64,000 nucleotides of DNA from contig CAAGEE010000018.1 in the NCBI GenBank assembly GCA_900768815.1, positions 137,000 to 200,999 of the forward strand. The letters run 5' to 3'. The translations under genes and the position numbers were made by a program. Below, in pieces: positions 1 to 9,482 of the stretch. Under the pieces are notes generated by a model, which made no database searches, had not been told where the DNA came from, and saw nothing but the letters and a program-made list of their open reading frames with translations. The DNA comes from Bacilli bacterium. Its GTDB lineage: Bacteria; Bacillota_I; Bacilli_A; RF39; UBA660. Position 1 is the first letter of the stretch. Every line of letters begins with the position of its first letter.

Positions 1-1090
1 GAGTACAGTTATGCCAGCTGTCTGTGGAAAAATATGTCCTATAGATAAGCAATGTCAAGGTTCTTGTGCAAAAAAAGTTTCTTATGATCCAGTGGAAATT
101 GGCAAAATAGAGAGTTATGTTGGTGATTTGGCAGTAAAAAACGGTTGGAAATTACCAAGAAAGGGTAAGAAAAGGGAGAAGATTGCGGTTATTGGATCTG
201 GTCCTTCTGGCCTTACTTGTGCTGGTTTTTTAGCAGAGAATGGATATCAAGTTACAATATATGAAAAGCACGAATATTTGGGAGGCCTTTTGTACCATGG
301 TATTCCTAAGTTTAGACTTGATAAGGAGTTAGTTTCTAAAGTTATTAAACAGATACTTGATTTAGGAATAGAGGTTAAGACTAATGTTTCTTTAGGAAAG
401 GATATTTCTCTTAAGAAGTTAGAAAAAGAGTATGATGCTGTGTTTTTAGGACTTGGAGCTAATGTATCTAAAATGATGGGAATTAGTGGAGAAGAACTTA
501 AGGGGGTATATGGTGCTAATGAATTGTTAGAAAATTTAGTTCGAGTAGATTATACTGCTAAAAGAGTTGTAGTTATTGGAGGTGGAGGAGTTTCTATCGA
601 TATAGCTAGAACAGCTATAAAAGAAGGTGCTAGTGAAGTTGGTATTATTTATAGAAGAGGTAGAAATGAAATGTCTGCGGAAATGGATGATATTAAATCT
701 GCTAAAAAAGAAGGTATTAATTTTTTATTTCAGACTAATGTTATTAAGATTCTTGGTAAAGATAAAGTTGGTGGAATTGAATGTATAAAAACTACTTTAG
801 ATAAAGATAAAAAGGCTATTAATGTAGCGGGTAGTAATTTTGTAATAGATACTGATGTAGTTATTATGGCTGTTGGTTCTAGAGCAGATAGTGAACTTTT
901 AGAAAGTTTGAAATTGGATGTTAAGGATAATGGTTATTTAATGGTAAATGGTGATAATCAGACATCTAATCAAAAAATATTTGCGGCAGGAGATTTAACT
1001 GGGGCTAAGTCTACGGTTGCTTGGGCTTGTCGTAATGGCAGAGATACTGCTCATTCAATTATGAAGTTCTTAAGCAAGGGTGGTGAGTAG
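1..1090 (+). CDS. NAD(P)-dependent FAD oxidoreductase, GltD/SudA type (5' partial)
   Basis: The reading frame is open to the left edge (codons from base 2), so the true start lies outside the window. The visible part begins with a cysteine cluster (C-x3-C-x5-C-x3-C around the first 20 residues after the ATG at 11), typical of the N-terminal [4Fe-4S] region of glutamate synthase small subunit, NfnB and SudA flavoproteins. A FAD Rossmann motif (VIGSGPSG, about residue 60), an NAD(P) Rossmann motif (VIGGGGVS, about residue 190) and a C-terminal GDLTGAKSTVAWA FAD-binding segment follow. It probably moves electrons between NAD(P)H and an iron-sulfur partner. It abuts the next gene with no gap, which encodes a flavodoxin-ferredoxin, so the two are likely co-translated. 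Which family member it is cannot be decided without the missing N-terminus and neighbour. Confidence 0.85.
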   Translation, partial: STVMPAVCGKICPIDKQCQGSCAKKVSYDPVEIGKIESYVGDLAVKNGWKLPRKGKKREKIAVIGSGPSGLTCAGFLAENGYQVTIYEKHEYLGGLLYHGIPKFRLDKELVSKVIKQILDLGIEVKTNVSLGKDISLKKLEKEYDAVFLGLGANVSKMMGISGEELKGVYGANELLENLVRVDYTAKRVVVIGGGGVSIDIARTAIKEGASEVGIIYRRGRNEMSAEMDDIKSAKKEGINFLFQTNVIKILGKDKVGGIECIKTTLDKDKKAINVAGSNFVIDTDVVIMAVGSRADSELLESLKLDVKDNGYLMVNGDNQTSNQKIFAAGDLTGAKSTVAWACRNGRDTAHSIMKFLSKGGE

Positions 1091-1852
1091 ATGATATTAT
1101 ATTTTTCAGGAACTGGGAATAGTAAGTATGTAGCTTCTAGAATTGGAGATGCTACTTCAGATAAGATATTTTCAGTGGAGGATTGTATTAGAGTTAATAA
1201 CTATAAGTTTGATTTGGATGAAAATGAAAACTTAGGTATAATTTGTCCTACTTACTTTTTTGGAGTTCCAGTTATAGTAAAAGAGTTTTTTAAAAAGGCA
1301 ACAATTAAATGTGTTGGTAATAATTATGTTTATGCTATTACTACTTGTGGAGGTTTTTCTGGGGGTACTTTAGATAAACTTGAGGAACTATTAAAAGATA
1401 TTAATATTGAGTTAAAAGCAAAGTTTGATATTGTTATGGTTGATACTTGGACCCCTAGTTATGATGTTAGTGATTTAAAGAGTAATGAAGATATTAATAA
1501 GAAGAGTGAAGTTAGAATTGACTTTATTATAAAGAAGATTATGGGAAAGAAGACTGGTAATTTTCAGAGTAAAAAGTTGCCTGGATTTATTGTTAAAAGA
1601 GGTTACTCTTCATATGATAGGGCTCGTAGTACTAGGTATTTTACAGTTAATCGAGATTGTACAGGATGCGGAATGTGTGAAGTTAAGTGTCCTTGTGGAG
1701 CAATAGAAGTAAAAAATGGGAAACCTATTTGGAAAAGTGAAAAGTGTATTTTATGTTTAAGGTGTTTGCATAATTGTCCTAAGGCTGCTATTGAGTATAA
1801 GAAGAAGACTAAAAAACATGGACAGTATATTAATCCAAATGTTAAGGTATAG
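1091..1852 (+). CDS. EFR1-type flavodoxin/ferredoxin fusion protein
   Basis: This 253-residue protein starts with a flavodoxin-like FMN-binding motif (FSGTGNSKYVA, residues 5-15). It ends with two [4Fe-4S] ferredoxin motifs, CTGCGMCEVKC and CILCLRCLHNC, each followed by the usual proline/alanine turn. The order flavodoxin then 2x4Fe-4S is that of the EFR1 family of soluble electron carriers. The ATG directly follows the stop of the upstream flavoprotein gene (TAG-ATG), indicating translational coupling, so that flavoprotein is its most likely redox partner. The physiological acceptor is unknown. Confidence 0.85.
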   Translation: MILYFSGTGNSKYVASRIGDATSDKIFSVEDCIRVNNYKFDLDENENLGIICPTYFFGVPVIVKEFFKKATIKCVGNNYVYAITTCGGFSGGTLDKLEELLKDINIELKAKFDIVMVDTWTPSYDVSDLKSNEDINKKSEVRIDFIIKKIMGKKTGNFQSKKLPGFIVKRGYSSYDRARSTRYFTVNRDCTGCGMCEVKCPCGAIEVKNGKPIWKSEKCILCLRCLHNCPKAAIEYKKKTKKHGQYINPNVKV

Positions 1853-1884
1853 AAAAATGCTTAAGTTGTTTTAAGCATTTTTTA
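1853..1884. terminator. Bidirectional terminator
   Basis: AAATGCTTAA pairs with TTAAGCATTT, flanked by A and T runs. It lies between two convergent genes and can serve both. Confidence 0.85.
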
Positions 1885-2388
1885 TTTACTTTTTACGATT
1901 TTAGTACTACAAGGTATATCTATTCTATTTAGAAAATTACAAGTACTTGTTCCATCTTTATTATCAGTGCACTTGGTAATTGTATAAGAAGGACAAATAT
2001 ATTTATCAGTAAATTTTATATTTTCTAAAGATATAAATACAAAGAAGGAAGAAGTCATAAAGATAAGTTCAATAATACTAAAGATTATTATCAGTCTGAT
2101 TAATTTCTTTTCATTATAACGATGAGAATCTATTTTATTAGCTGATGTTATACTTATAATTGCTGAGGTTGTTGCTAGAAGTGTACCAATTCCAAATGCA
2201 ATCTTAATAGTTTTAAGACCAGGCCATAGTGCAACTAGTACAAAGGCAAAAATTATTTCAGCTAGAGCTAGTTTTGTTTTAGTACTAATTTGTCTATCTT
2301 CTTCATAGTAGACTGTATATTTGTCTGCATCTTTGATAAAGTCTAATTCTTGTAGTTCTTCGTTTTGTTCTAATTTATTATTTTCCAT
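1882..2388 (-). CDS. Three-helix membrane protein of unknown function
   Basis: This 168-residue protein has an acidic N-terminus rich in Glu/Gln/Leu (about 40 residues). Three hydrophobic segments follow, at about residues 42-60, 65-85 and 97-122, then a C-terminal extracytoplasmic tail with four cysteines (ICPSYTITKC, TSTCNF, IPCSTK) that could form disulfides. A good ribosome binding site (AAAGGAT) precedes the ATG. No known family is recognised. It is transcribed convergently to the electron-carrier genes and diverges from the ABC exporter. Confidence 0.6.
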   Translation of the reverse strand: MENNKLEQNEELQELDFIKDADKYTVYYEEDRQISTKTKLALAEIIFAFVLVALWPGLKTIKIAFGIGTLLATTSAIISITSANKIDSHRYNEKKLIRLIIIFSIIELIFMTSSFFVFISLENIKFTDKYICPSYTITKCTDNKDGTSTCNFLNRIDIPCSTKIVKSK

Positions 2389-2645
2389 ACTTGTATCCTT
2401 TCAATTATATGTTTATTATAGCATGCGTACCTTTATCATTGAAATAAAATTGTAAAAATAGTATAAATAGTATAATTAATATATAAAAAAATACTAAAGT
2501 GGTGATAACTATGTTGATACAGAAAGGAACAAGGTCTATTCTTAGACAGATAAGTTAGATTAGATCGATTTTTAGACGGAAAAAAATATATAGTTGGTGA
2601 CATTTTATAACTTTTGTACTATATTCATTATAGGAGGATATTATT
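2389..2645. other. Intergenic region with a tiny ORF or remnant
   Basis: This 257-base gap holds the divergent promoters. An ATG at 2511, preceded by AAAGTGGTGAT, opens a 15-codon frame (MLIQKGTRSILRQIS). Its DNA contains a motif (TCTATTCTTAGACAG) imperfectly repeated about 30 bases downstream (TCGATTTTTAGACGG). It may be a leader peptide, the remnant of a lost gene, or nothing. No stable RNA is evident. Confidence 0.25.
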
Positions 2646-3368
2646 ATGATAGAGATAAAGAATGTTAGTAAGACTTATAATAATAATATTAAAGCAATTG
2701 ATAATTTAAATTTGACTATTAATGATGGTGAGATTGTTGGTTTTATTGGACTTAATGGTGCTGGTAAGACTACGACTATTAAGATGATGACTGGTATTTT
2801 ACAACCCGATATTGGAACTATTAAAATTAATGGTTATGATATCGTAAAAGACAGTTTGAAGGCTAAACAGATTATTGGATATATTGCGGATAGTCCAGAT
2901 ATGTTTTTAAAACTTACGGGGATGGAGTTTATTAATTTTATAGCAAACATCTATAAAGTTCCTTTAAATGAAAGACGTGAACGTATTAAGACATTTGGTG
3001 ATAGATTTGGATTAAGTAATGTTTTAGATAAGCCTATGCAAAGTTATTCTCATGGTATGAGACAAAAGATGATGGTAGTTGCTGCTTTAGTACATGATCC
3101 AGCAGTTTGGATATTAGATGAGCCTTTGATTGGACTGGATCCAACGTCAGCTTTTGAGTTAAAGAAAATGATGAGAGAACATGCTGATAAAGGAAACTCA
3201 GTATTCTTTTCAACACATGTTTTAGAAGTAGCAGAAAAGTTATGTGATAAAATAGCAATTATAGATAAAGGTAAGGTAGTATTCATTGGTACACTTAAAG
3301 AATTAAAAGATAAATATGATAAGAAAGACTTAGAAGAATTATTTATGGAGGTTATTAAACATGAGTAA
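2646..3368 (+). CDS. ABC transporter ATP-binding protein
   Basis: This is a complete single ABC ATPase domain of 240 residues. The Walker A is GLNGAGKTTT (about residue 36), the signature is YSHGMRQK (the SHG variant common in drug/antibiotic exporters) and the Walker B is VWILDEP, with the switch His in STHVLE. AGGAGG sits at the correct distance from the ATG. The stop codon overlaps the start of the following permease gene by 8 bases, so the two form one exporter. The substrate cannot be read from the sequence. YtrB/EcsA-like exporters are the closest recognised architecture. Confidence 0.9.
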   Translation: MIEIKNVSKTYNNNIKAIDNLNLTINDGEIVGFIGLNGAGKTTTIKMMTGILQPDIGTIKINGYDIVKDSLKAKQIIGYIADSPDMFLKLTGMEFINFIANIYKVPLNERRERIKTFGDRFGLSNVLDKPMQSYSHGMRQKMMVVAALVHDPAVWILDEPLIGLDPTSAFELKKMMREHADKGNSVFFSTHVLEVAEKLCDKIAIIDKGKVVFIGTLKELKDKYDKKDLEELFMEVIKHE

Positions 3369-5010
3369 TTACTTGTCTTTAGTAAAAGTATTTCTTCGAT
3401 CTTTGTCAATGAAAGACGCCAATGATAAAAAAAAGAAAACAATAAATAAAATACTAGTTGGTTTTGTTAGTATCTTTGTAATGTTACCATTTGCATTAAT
3501 TTGTATGTTTTTCGTTATGTCTATGACTGGTGTATTAAAAGAGTATGGATACGCTACAATTGGACTTGAAGTAATGTGTATTGTTATATCAATATTTTCT
3601 TTTGTATTTGGATTTAATGTTATACTGAATGAATTTTACTTTACGGGTGATGTTGAAAATTTATTACCATTACCTATAAAGCCATTTCAAATAATTGCGG
3701 CTAAATTTAGTGCGGCTTTTATAGCCGAGACTCTTATGCAGTTAATTATAGTAATATTTAGTGTTATTGGTTATTACTTTGGCACAGGAATTGAATTTCA
3801 TTATTTTATTTTAGGAATACTTGGAATGATTACTTTACCATTAATACCAATGGTTTATTGTGGGATTATTGGTATCTTGTTAATGAGTTTTACAAAGTTT
3901 ATTAAAAATAAAGAAACTGTTAAAAAAATTGGATTAGGATTTGTTGTTGTTCTTTTTCTTGGGGCAATATATGCTTTAGGCGGATTAACAGATTTTAATA
4001 TAGATACTTACATTGAGAGATTTGTTAATGGGGATAAGAGTTTGTTATATACTATGAGATGGATATTTCCACATATTCATTTATTTATAGATACTATTTC
4101 TACGGGTAGTATTTCATCTTTATTATTATATATTTTAGTTAATATTTTATATGTTTTAGTGTTTTTGGGATTAGCGCAAGGACTATATTTTAAAGGATTA
4201 ATTGGATTAAATGTAGGAGATACTTCTTCTAAGAATGGTAATAGCTTAGATGATATTAAAGTAGAAAGTCCCGTTTTATCTTATTTTAAGAAAGAAGTGG
4301 CTATTTTATTTAGAACGACTGCTTACTTTTCTAATTGTATTTTAATTAATTTTATATGGCCATTACTAGTATATGTTATTTATAAACTTAGATTTTCTAG
4401 TGTTAGTTTTTGTGAATTAGAAAAGCTTGCTAGAAGTTGTAATGGAGAATTTTTAACAGTGATTCTATTATTGGTAGTTAGTGTTTCAATATTATTACCA
4501 GCAATTAATAGTATTGCCGCTTCATCATTTTCTAGAGAAGGAAAAAATTTTGACTTTATGAAGACTGTGCCTTTAGAATATGATAAACAAATTACAGTTA
4601 AGGCTTTAGTAAGTATTAGTGTTGCTTTTATAGGGTTTAATTTGTTTTCTATAATATTTTTTGTAAGTATAGGACTTCCTTTGGTGATGATATTATTTTT
4701 TGTACTTGTTAGTTTCTTATGTATTTTATTTGTTACATTCTTAGGTATAGTTATTGATTCTATTAATCCTAAATTAATTTGGGATGATGAGTTAAATGCT
4801 CTAAGAGAAAATTCTAATAACTTTATTGTAATGGGAATTGTATTATTACTATTTGGATTATTCTTAGGGGGAGGCTACTTTTTATATAAGAATAATTATG
4901 GTATTGATACTATTGCTATTGTAATATTTAGTATATTATTTGTATTAAATATATTGATTTTAATATTAAATAAAAAATTTACTGTAAGGAACATATTGGA
5001 ATTAGAATAA
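3361..5010 (+). CDS. ABC-2-like exporter permease
   Basis: This 549-residue integral membrane protein has about a dozen hydrophobic segments in two halves. They are separated by a cytoplasmic stretch near residues 290-310 (SKNGNSLDDIKVESP). It partners the ATPase whose gene overlaps its start by 8 bases. The layout resembles large ABC-2 family permeases that occur beside YtrB-type ATPases in Firmicutes. A strong terminator follows directly. The substrate is unknown. Confidence 0.8.
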   Translation: MSNYLSLVKVFLRSLSMKDANDKKKKTINKILVGFVSIFVMLPFALICMFFVMSMTGVLKEYGYATIGLEVMCIVISIFSFVFGFNVILNEFYFTGDVENLLPLPIKPFQIIAAKFSAAFIAETLMQLIIVIFSVIGYYFGTGIEFHYFILGILGMITLPLIPMVYCGIIGILLMSFTKFIKNKETVKKIGLGFVVVLFLGAIYALGGLTDFNIDTYIERFVNGDKSLLYTMRWIFPHIHLFIDTISTGSISSLLLYILVNILYVLVFLGLAQGLYFKGLIGLNVGDTSSKNGNSLDDIKVESPVLSYFKKEVAILFRTTAYFSNCILINFIWPLLVYVIYKLRFSSVSFCELEKLARSCNGEFLTVILLLVVSVSILLPAINSIAASSFSREGKNFDFMKTVPLEYDKQITVKALVSISVAFIGFNLFSIIFFVSIGLPLVMILFFVLVSFLCILFVTFLGIVIDSINPKLIWDDELNALRENSNNFIVMGIVLLLFGLFLGGGYFLYKNNYGIDTIAIVIFSILFVLNILILILNKKFTVRNILELE

Positions 5011-5016
5011 TTTTTT

Positions 5017-5046
5017 AGAATAGTATTTTGTACTATTCTTTTTTTG
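5017..5046 (+). terminator. Rho-independent terminator
   Basis: AGAATAGTA pairs with TACTATTCT and is followed by seven T. It ends the ABC exporter operon. Confidence 0.9.
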
Positions 5047-5095
5047 GGAATTTTGTTATAATAATTTTATAGTAGGAGACTGTGGAGGAAATATT

Positions 5096-7384
5096 ATGAA
5101 GAAAAAGTTTTTATTTGTAATAGTGTTATTGAGCTTTTTTATTCCTGTTAAGACTTTTGGCTTATCAGGGGATATTTCTTTTTCTTGTAATTCTACTACA
5201 GTTAATGTAGGTGATGAAGTTAGATGTAAGATTACTGGCACTTCTGATGGGTCCGTTTCAGAGGTTTTTTCTAATCTTACTTCTGATGGAAATATTATAG
5301 TTACTAATTTTAAAGCTGAACGTATTTGGAAGATTAATAGTGAGTGGCCTAATCTTTCTTTGTCTTCTGCTGATAAGTATCCTGGTAATTTTGAGTTGGG
5401 CACTGTATATTTAAAAGCTGTTGCGGGTGGAGTTGGAACTTTTTATATGAATGGGATAACTTTTACTAGTGGTAATGGAGAAGTAGCAACTATTCCTAAT
5501 AAGAGTGTAGTAATTACGGTTATTAGTAATACTCCTGCACCAACACCAGATCCTAAACCAGTAGAACCAGTTAAGAGTAGCGATGCAACATTAAAATCTT
5601 TAAATGTTAATGATATAGATATTAATTTTAATCCAAGTATCAATGAATATAATATTGAAGTTTCAAGTAATGTTAATTCTGTTAGGATAGATGCTGTTGC
5701 GAATAATAATAAAGCAAAAGTTAAGTTACCAACTAGTTTATCTTTAGTTACGGGAGCTAATCAATTTTTAATAGAAGTGGTTGCGGAAGATGGGACAATT
5801 TTAAATTATAAAGTTAATGTTACAAGGTTAGAGAAATTACTTTCTGATAATGCTTTACTTAGTAATATTAAGATAGATGGTTATGACTTGAACTTTTCGA
5901 GTGATGTTTTTGAATATAATATCGGAATTATTAAAAATAATTATTTGGATATTAGCGCTATTACTGAAGATGGTAGTGCTACTGTTGTTATTACTGGAAA
6001 TAGTAATATTGGTAAGGATGATTCGATTATTATTAAAGTTACGTCTGAGGCAGGTAGTGTAAAAAAATATATTATTTATGCTAGTTATGTTGGTGATGCT
6101 AACGAGGTTAAAAGTAATGATTTATTACTTATTATTGTTTCAGGACTTTTTGTGTTTTCATCATTTTTAGTATTGTTGTTGGTAATTAAAAGAAGAAGAA
6201 AAAATAAGAAGAATAGTACTGGAACGGGTAGAGCAGCAATAGATGCTACCCTTATGAAAGACAGTAAAAAAGGCGAAGCTGTTCCTTTGCAACTAAAAAG
6301 AATTGAGGCTGTAAAACGGGAAGCACATGAAGTAAAAAAAGCAAAAGAAGAAAAGATTAAAGCTGATAAAAAGAAAATAAAAGAAGCAATGGAAAAGATA
6401 AAAAGAGAAAAAGCTGAACAGAAGCGACTTGAAAAAGAGAAAATAAAAAGAGAAATAGAAGAAAAGAAAAAAGAAAAAAAGGAAAAGGCTTTACGTGAAA
6501 GGGAAGAAAGAGAAAAGGCTAGACTTTTAAATGAAGAGAAACAAAAGCAAGAAAGAGAACAAGCTTTAAAAGAAAAAGAAGAACGAGAAAGACAAAGAAG
6601 AGATTTAGAAGAGAAAATGAAAGCTGAAAAACTTGCAAAAATCGAGCAAGAAAAAGCAGAGAAAGAGCGTTTAAGATTAGAAAAAGAAGCCAAATTAAAA
6701 GAGGAGAAAGAAAGAGAAGAAAAAATAAAAGCAGAAAAAGAAAAACAAAGATTAGAAAAAATACAAAGAGATAAAGAAAGAAAAGAATTAGAAGCAAAAG
6801 CTAGGGCAGAGCAGGAAAGACAGAAAAAGATAGCAGAAGAACAGGCTAAAGCTGAAAAAGAACGACAAAGAAGGGAAAAAGAAGAACAAGAGAAAGCTTT
6901 AAAAGAAAAAGAACAAAAAGAGAAAGAAATTCAGGAAAAAGAAAAAATAGATTTAATAAAGAAGCAACAAGAGTTAGAGCAAACTTCTAAAGTTGATACA
7001 GCTAATACTGGAGAGAAGATTTCTTCTGAAGTAGTATTAGAGACTGTAAAAGTTACTCCAAAAGAAGAAGGTGTTGCTGATAATAATAATGCTAATACTA
7101 GTGATGGTAAACTTGATGTTAGTAAAGAAAAGACTCATTCTGCTGTAGTTACAGAGAAAAAACAGGTAGAAAGAGATGCTAAAGATATTGGAGCTCCAGA
7201 AGTTTCTGAAGTAGTTAATACAGTTGTTTCTACACCGGTAGTAGTTGAGGAAGAACCTGAAGTTTTAGATATGAATGTAACAGTCATTTCTCCAGAGCAA
7301 GTATTATCAGCTGTTAAAGTTGGTGTAAAAAAAGAAGAACCAAAAGTAGATAATAAAAGTAAGAGAAAAAAAGGTAGAAGATAG
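5096..7384 (+). CDS. Membrane-anchored protein with cadherin-like beta-sandwich domains and a long cytoplasmic coiled coil
   Basis: This 762-residue protein starts with a signal peptide (residues 1-22) and a beta-rich exported region. Two cadherin-like beta-sandwich (PF12733-type) domains follow at about residues 160-245 and 247-330, each opening with LSxNxLL/ATLKSLNV-type strands and containing Y-N-I/Y-K motifs. One transmembrane helix lies at about residues 341-363. About 230 residues of almost pure Lys/Glu/Arg coiled coil (400-630) come next, then an acidic low-complexity tail ending in KRKKGRR. The topology places sandwich domains outside and the coiled coil inside, which could link the envelope to a cytoplasmic structure; that role is inference. 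The next gene begins 17 bases downstream. Confidence 0.75.
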   Translation: MKKKFLFVIVLLSFFIPVKTFGLSGDISFSCNSTTVNVGDEVRCKITGTSDGSVSEVFSNLTSDGNIIVTNFKAERIWKINSEWPNLSLSSADKYPGNFELGTVYLKAVAGGVGTFYMNGITFTSGNGEVATIPNKSVVITVISNTPAPTPDPKPVEPVKSSDATLKSLNVNDIDINFNPSINEYNIEVSSNVNSVRIDAVANNNKAKVKLPTSLSLVTGANQFLIEVVAEDGTILNYKVNVTRLEKLLSDNALLSNIKIDGYDLNFSSDVFEYNIGIIKNNYLDISAITEDGSATVVITGNSNIGKDDSIIIKVTSEAGSVKKYIIYASYVGDANEVKSNDLLLIIVSGLFVFSSFLVLLLVIKRRRKNKKNSTGTGRAAIDATLMKDSKKGEAVPLQLKRIEAVKREAHEVKKAKEEKIKADKKKIKEAMEKIKREKAEQKRLEKEKIKREIEEKKKEKKEKALREREEREKARLLNEEKQKQEREQALKEKEERERQRRDLEEKMKAEKLAKIEQEKAEKERLRLEKEAKLKEEKEREEKIKAEKEKQRLEKIQRDKERKELEAKARAEQERQKKIAEEQAKAEKERQRREKEEQEKALKEKEQKEKEIQEKEKIDLIKKQQELEQTSKVDTANTGEKISSEVVLETVKVTPKEEGVADNNNANTSDGKLDVSKEKTHSAVVTEKKQVERDAKDIGAPEVSEVVNTVVSTPVVVEEEPEVLDMNVTVISPEQVLSAVKVGVKKEEPKVDNKSKRKKGRR

Positions 7385-7401
7385 AAAGATTAGGTGATAT
7401 C

Positions 7402-8508
7402 TTGGTTAATATAAAATTAGTTCAAAATTATATTAGGGGATTAGATACTACACCGTATGATGTTTCTGAACTAGAAAATAGTCCAGATTTTATGAAATAT
7501 GTCATGATGCTTTCAAAAGATAAAAGAATGTATGAATTTTGTTCTGATGAAGTTAAACATAATTATGGATTTGTACGAGGAGTTATTGATGAATTTTCAG
7601 ATGATTTTGGATTTGTAAAGAAAGTTGCTGATAACTATTTAAATTCATTAAAACTTAATGAAAGAGAATCAGAAGAGAGTGATTCTGAGAGAATTGACAG
7701 AATTAGGGGTATGGAAATTAACTTTTTAGTTAGTACTATGGAAAAAGAAGCTAATAGATTTACTATAGGAGCAGCTTTAGCTTATGCTAAAGAAATGGAA
7801 AAATTAGATTTAATAGTTAAATATAATGGCAGAAAATTTAAAGATGAATTAGGCTTGGGGTTTTTACTTATATTGGAACAATATGGTTCTAGTAAGATAA
7901 TTACAGATTTTTTTGCTGAAAGAATGGTTAATGAAAAGTTTTATTGCAGTGATGAAGATTTAGAGAGATTTATTCATCGTAGATGTCGTTCTTTTAATGA
8001 TATTAAAAATAGTGGTATTAATAGTTTTATTATCAGTACTATTGCCGGAATGGATACTTTTTTAGCTAATTATATTTCGGCTAACCCTAATTTAATTACT
8101 AAATTGAAAAAAGATATTATGGGTGTTGGAGTACGTTGGGATAGTTATATGAAACGTCTTAATGATTATAGAGTTAATGCTTTAGAAAAAGCGGTTTTTG
8201 AATTTTTAGATTCTAGTGATGATTTTGCTCCAATAGATTCTGCTTTAGTTATGAAATATACGGCAATTAGATTGGGATGTGAAGATGAATTTAAGAAAAG
8301 ACTTGATTATTATCCGTTGGATGATGATGTATCTTTATTGGGTAAAACAAATGATTTTGCTTTGCATAGGGCATTAGATTATGCTTATATGGTTGGAAAT
8401 GAATTGTTTTCTGTTGATGTTATAGAAAAGAAACGTGATGACTATGATGAGAAACAGGATACTGGGGAACAAAAGGCGGAAATTATAAAATTTCCTAGTA
8501 CTAGGTAG
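7402..8508 (+). CDS. Conserved-looking hypothetical protein
   Basis: This 368-residue, soluble, largely helical, acidic protein starts at TTG, eight bases after an AGGTGAT ribosome binding site and only 17 bases after the coiled-coil membrane protein, so the two are probably one operon. There is no signal peptide, transmembrane segment or motif I recognise. The C-terminus ends in a short hydrophobic/basic tail (EIIKFPSTR) after a charged linker, suggestive of a docking peptide. A function in concert with the upstream coiled coil is only inference. Confidence 0.6.
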   Translation: MVNIKLVQNYIRGLDTTPYDVSELENSPDFMKYVMMLSKDKRMYEFCSDEVKHNYGFVRGVIDEFSDDFGFVKKVADNYLNSLKLNERESEESDSERIDRIRGMEINFLVSTMEKEANRFTIGAALAYAKEMEKLDLIVKYNGRKFKDELGLGFLLILEQYGSSKIITDFFAERMVNEKFYCSDEDLERFIHRRCRSFNDIKNSGINSFIISTIAGMDTFLANYISANPNLITKLKKDIMGVGVRWDSYMKRLNDYRVNALEKAVFEFLDSSDDFAPIDSALVMKYTAIRLGCEDEFKKRLDYYPLDDDVSLLGKTNDFALHRALDYAYMVGNELFSVDVIEKKRDDYDEKQDTGEQKAEIIKFPSTR

Positions 8509-8533
8509 AGTTTTTGCATATAATATAGGGGTT

Positions 8534-8556
8534 AGGAACTATAGTTCCTTTTTATT
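8534..8556 (+). terminator. Short hairpin terminator
   Basis: AGGAAC and GTTCCT form a six-pair hairpin with a TATA loop, followed by a T-rich tail. It separates the unknown gene from the CDF gene. Confidence 0.6.
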
Positions 8557-8575
8557 TGGAGATGATTAATATTTT

Positions 8576-9445
8576 ATGAAATTTATAGCTATTAAAAAGG
8601 TTAGTATTTGGGGAATGATTGGTAATCTTTTTTTACTTATAATAAAAGCAATAATCGGATTTGTTACGGGAAGTCAAGCAATGCTTGCGGATGCTTTTAA
8701 TAGTGCTTCAGATATATTTTCGTCTATTATGACATTTATTGGTAATAAGATTGCTTCTAAACCTAGGGATGATGATCATAATTTAGGCCATGGTAAAGCC
8801 GAATATATTTATTCGCTGTTTATTAGTATTGCGATGGGGTTAATGAGTATAAAAGTTATTATTTCAGCTATTAAGACAATCATTTTAGGAGCAAAGTTTA
8901 GTTTTTCTATTTGGTTAGTTGTTGTATGTATTATATCTATTATAGTTAAATTTGTACTTTATATTTATGCTAATGGAGTATATAAAAAACATAGGAGTTT
9001 GCTGTTAGAGGCTAATGCTAAAGATCATAGAAATGATTGTATTATTACTAGTCTAAATTTGGTTGGATGTTTATTAAGTTTGAAAGGAATATATTTTGTA
9101 GATAGTGTTGTTGGGATAGGTATTTCCGTTTGGATATTTATTGTTGCTTTAAAGATATTTTTAGAGAGTTATGATGTGTTAATGGATAAAGCAATGGATA
9201 CTATTACTAGGGATAAAGTATATGATATTATATCCAAACATAAGGAAATTAGAGGTGTTAATCATTTTAACGCTACTCCTGTTGGGTATAAGTATCAGAT
9301 ATCTTTTACAATATTTGTAGATGGTGATTTATCTACTTTTGATAGTCATAGTATTGCGAATGAATTGGAAAAAGAAATAGATAAGAATATTCCAGAGGTG
9401 TACTTAACTGTTATACATGTTAATCCTATAGATGTAAAAATATAA
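8576..9445 (+). CDS. Cation diffusion facilitator (probably manganese)
   Basis: This 289-residue protein has six transmembrane helices in CDF order and a C-terminal cytoplasmic beta-alpha domain (about residues 205-289) that binds metal in dimers. The family hallmark HNLGHGKAEYI is present. The metal site in helix 2 reads N-S-A-S-D (NxxxD) and in helix 5 D-H-R-N-D (DxxxD). This pattern is associated with manganese exporters of the MneP/MntE kind rather than the HxxxD of zinc exporters; the assignment to Mn is therefore inference from the family. It has its own ribosome binding site (GGAGATGAT). Confidence 0.85.
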   Translation: MKFIAIKKVSIWGMIGNLFLLIIKAIIGFVTGSQAMLADAFNSASDIFSSIMTFIGNKIASKPRDDDHNLGHGKAEYIYSLFISIAMGLMSIKVIISAIKTIILGAKFSFSIWLVVVCIISIIVKFVLYIYANGVYKKHRSLLLEANAKDHRNDCIITSLNLVGCLLSLKGIYFVDSVVGIGISVWIFIVALKIFLESYDVLMDKAMDTITRDKVYDIISKHKEIRGVNHFNATPVGYKYQISFTIFVDGDLSTFDSHSIANELEKEIDKNIPEVYLTVIHVNPIDVKI

Positions 9446-9482
9446 TTTTTATGTTATAATTTAGTAGTTAGGAGATGTTACT

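Noticed and set aside
6085..6797. Two Phe/Ser/Leu-rich minus-strand frames
   Set aside because: They are the complement of the Lys/Glu coiled-coil coding sequence.
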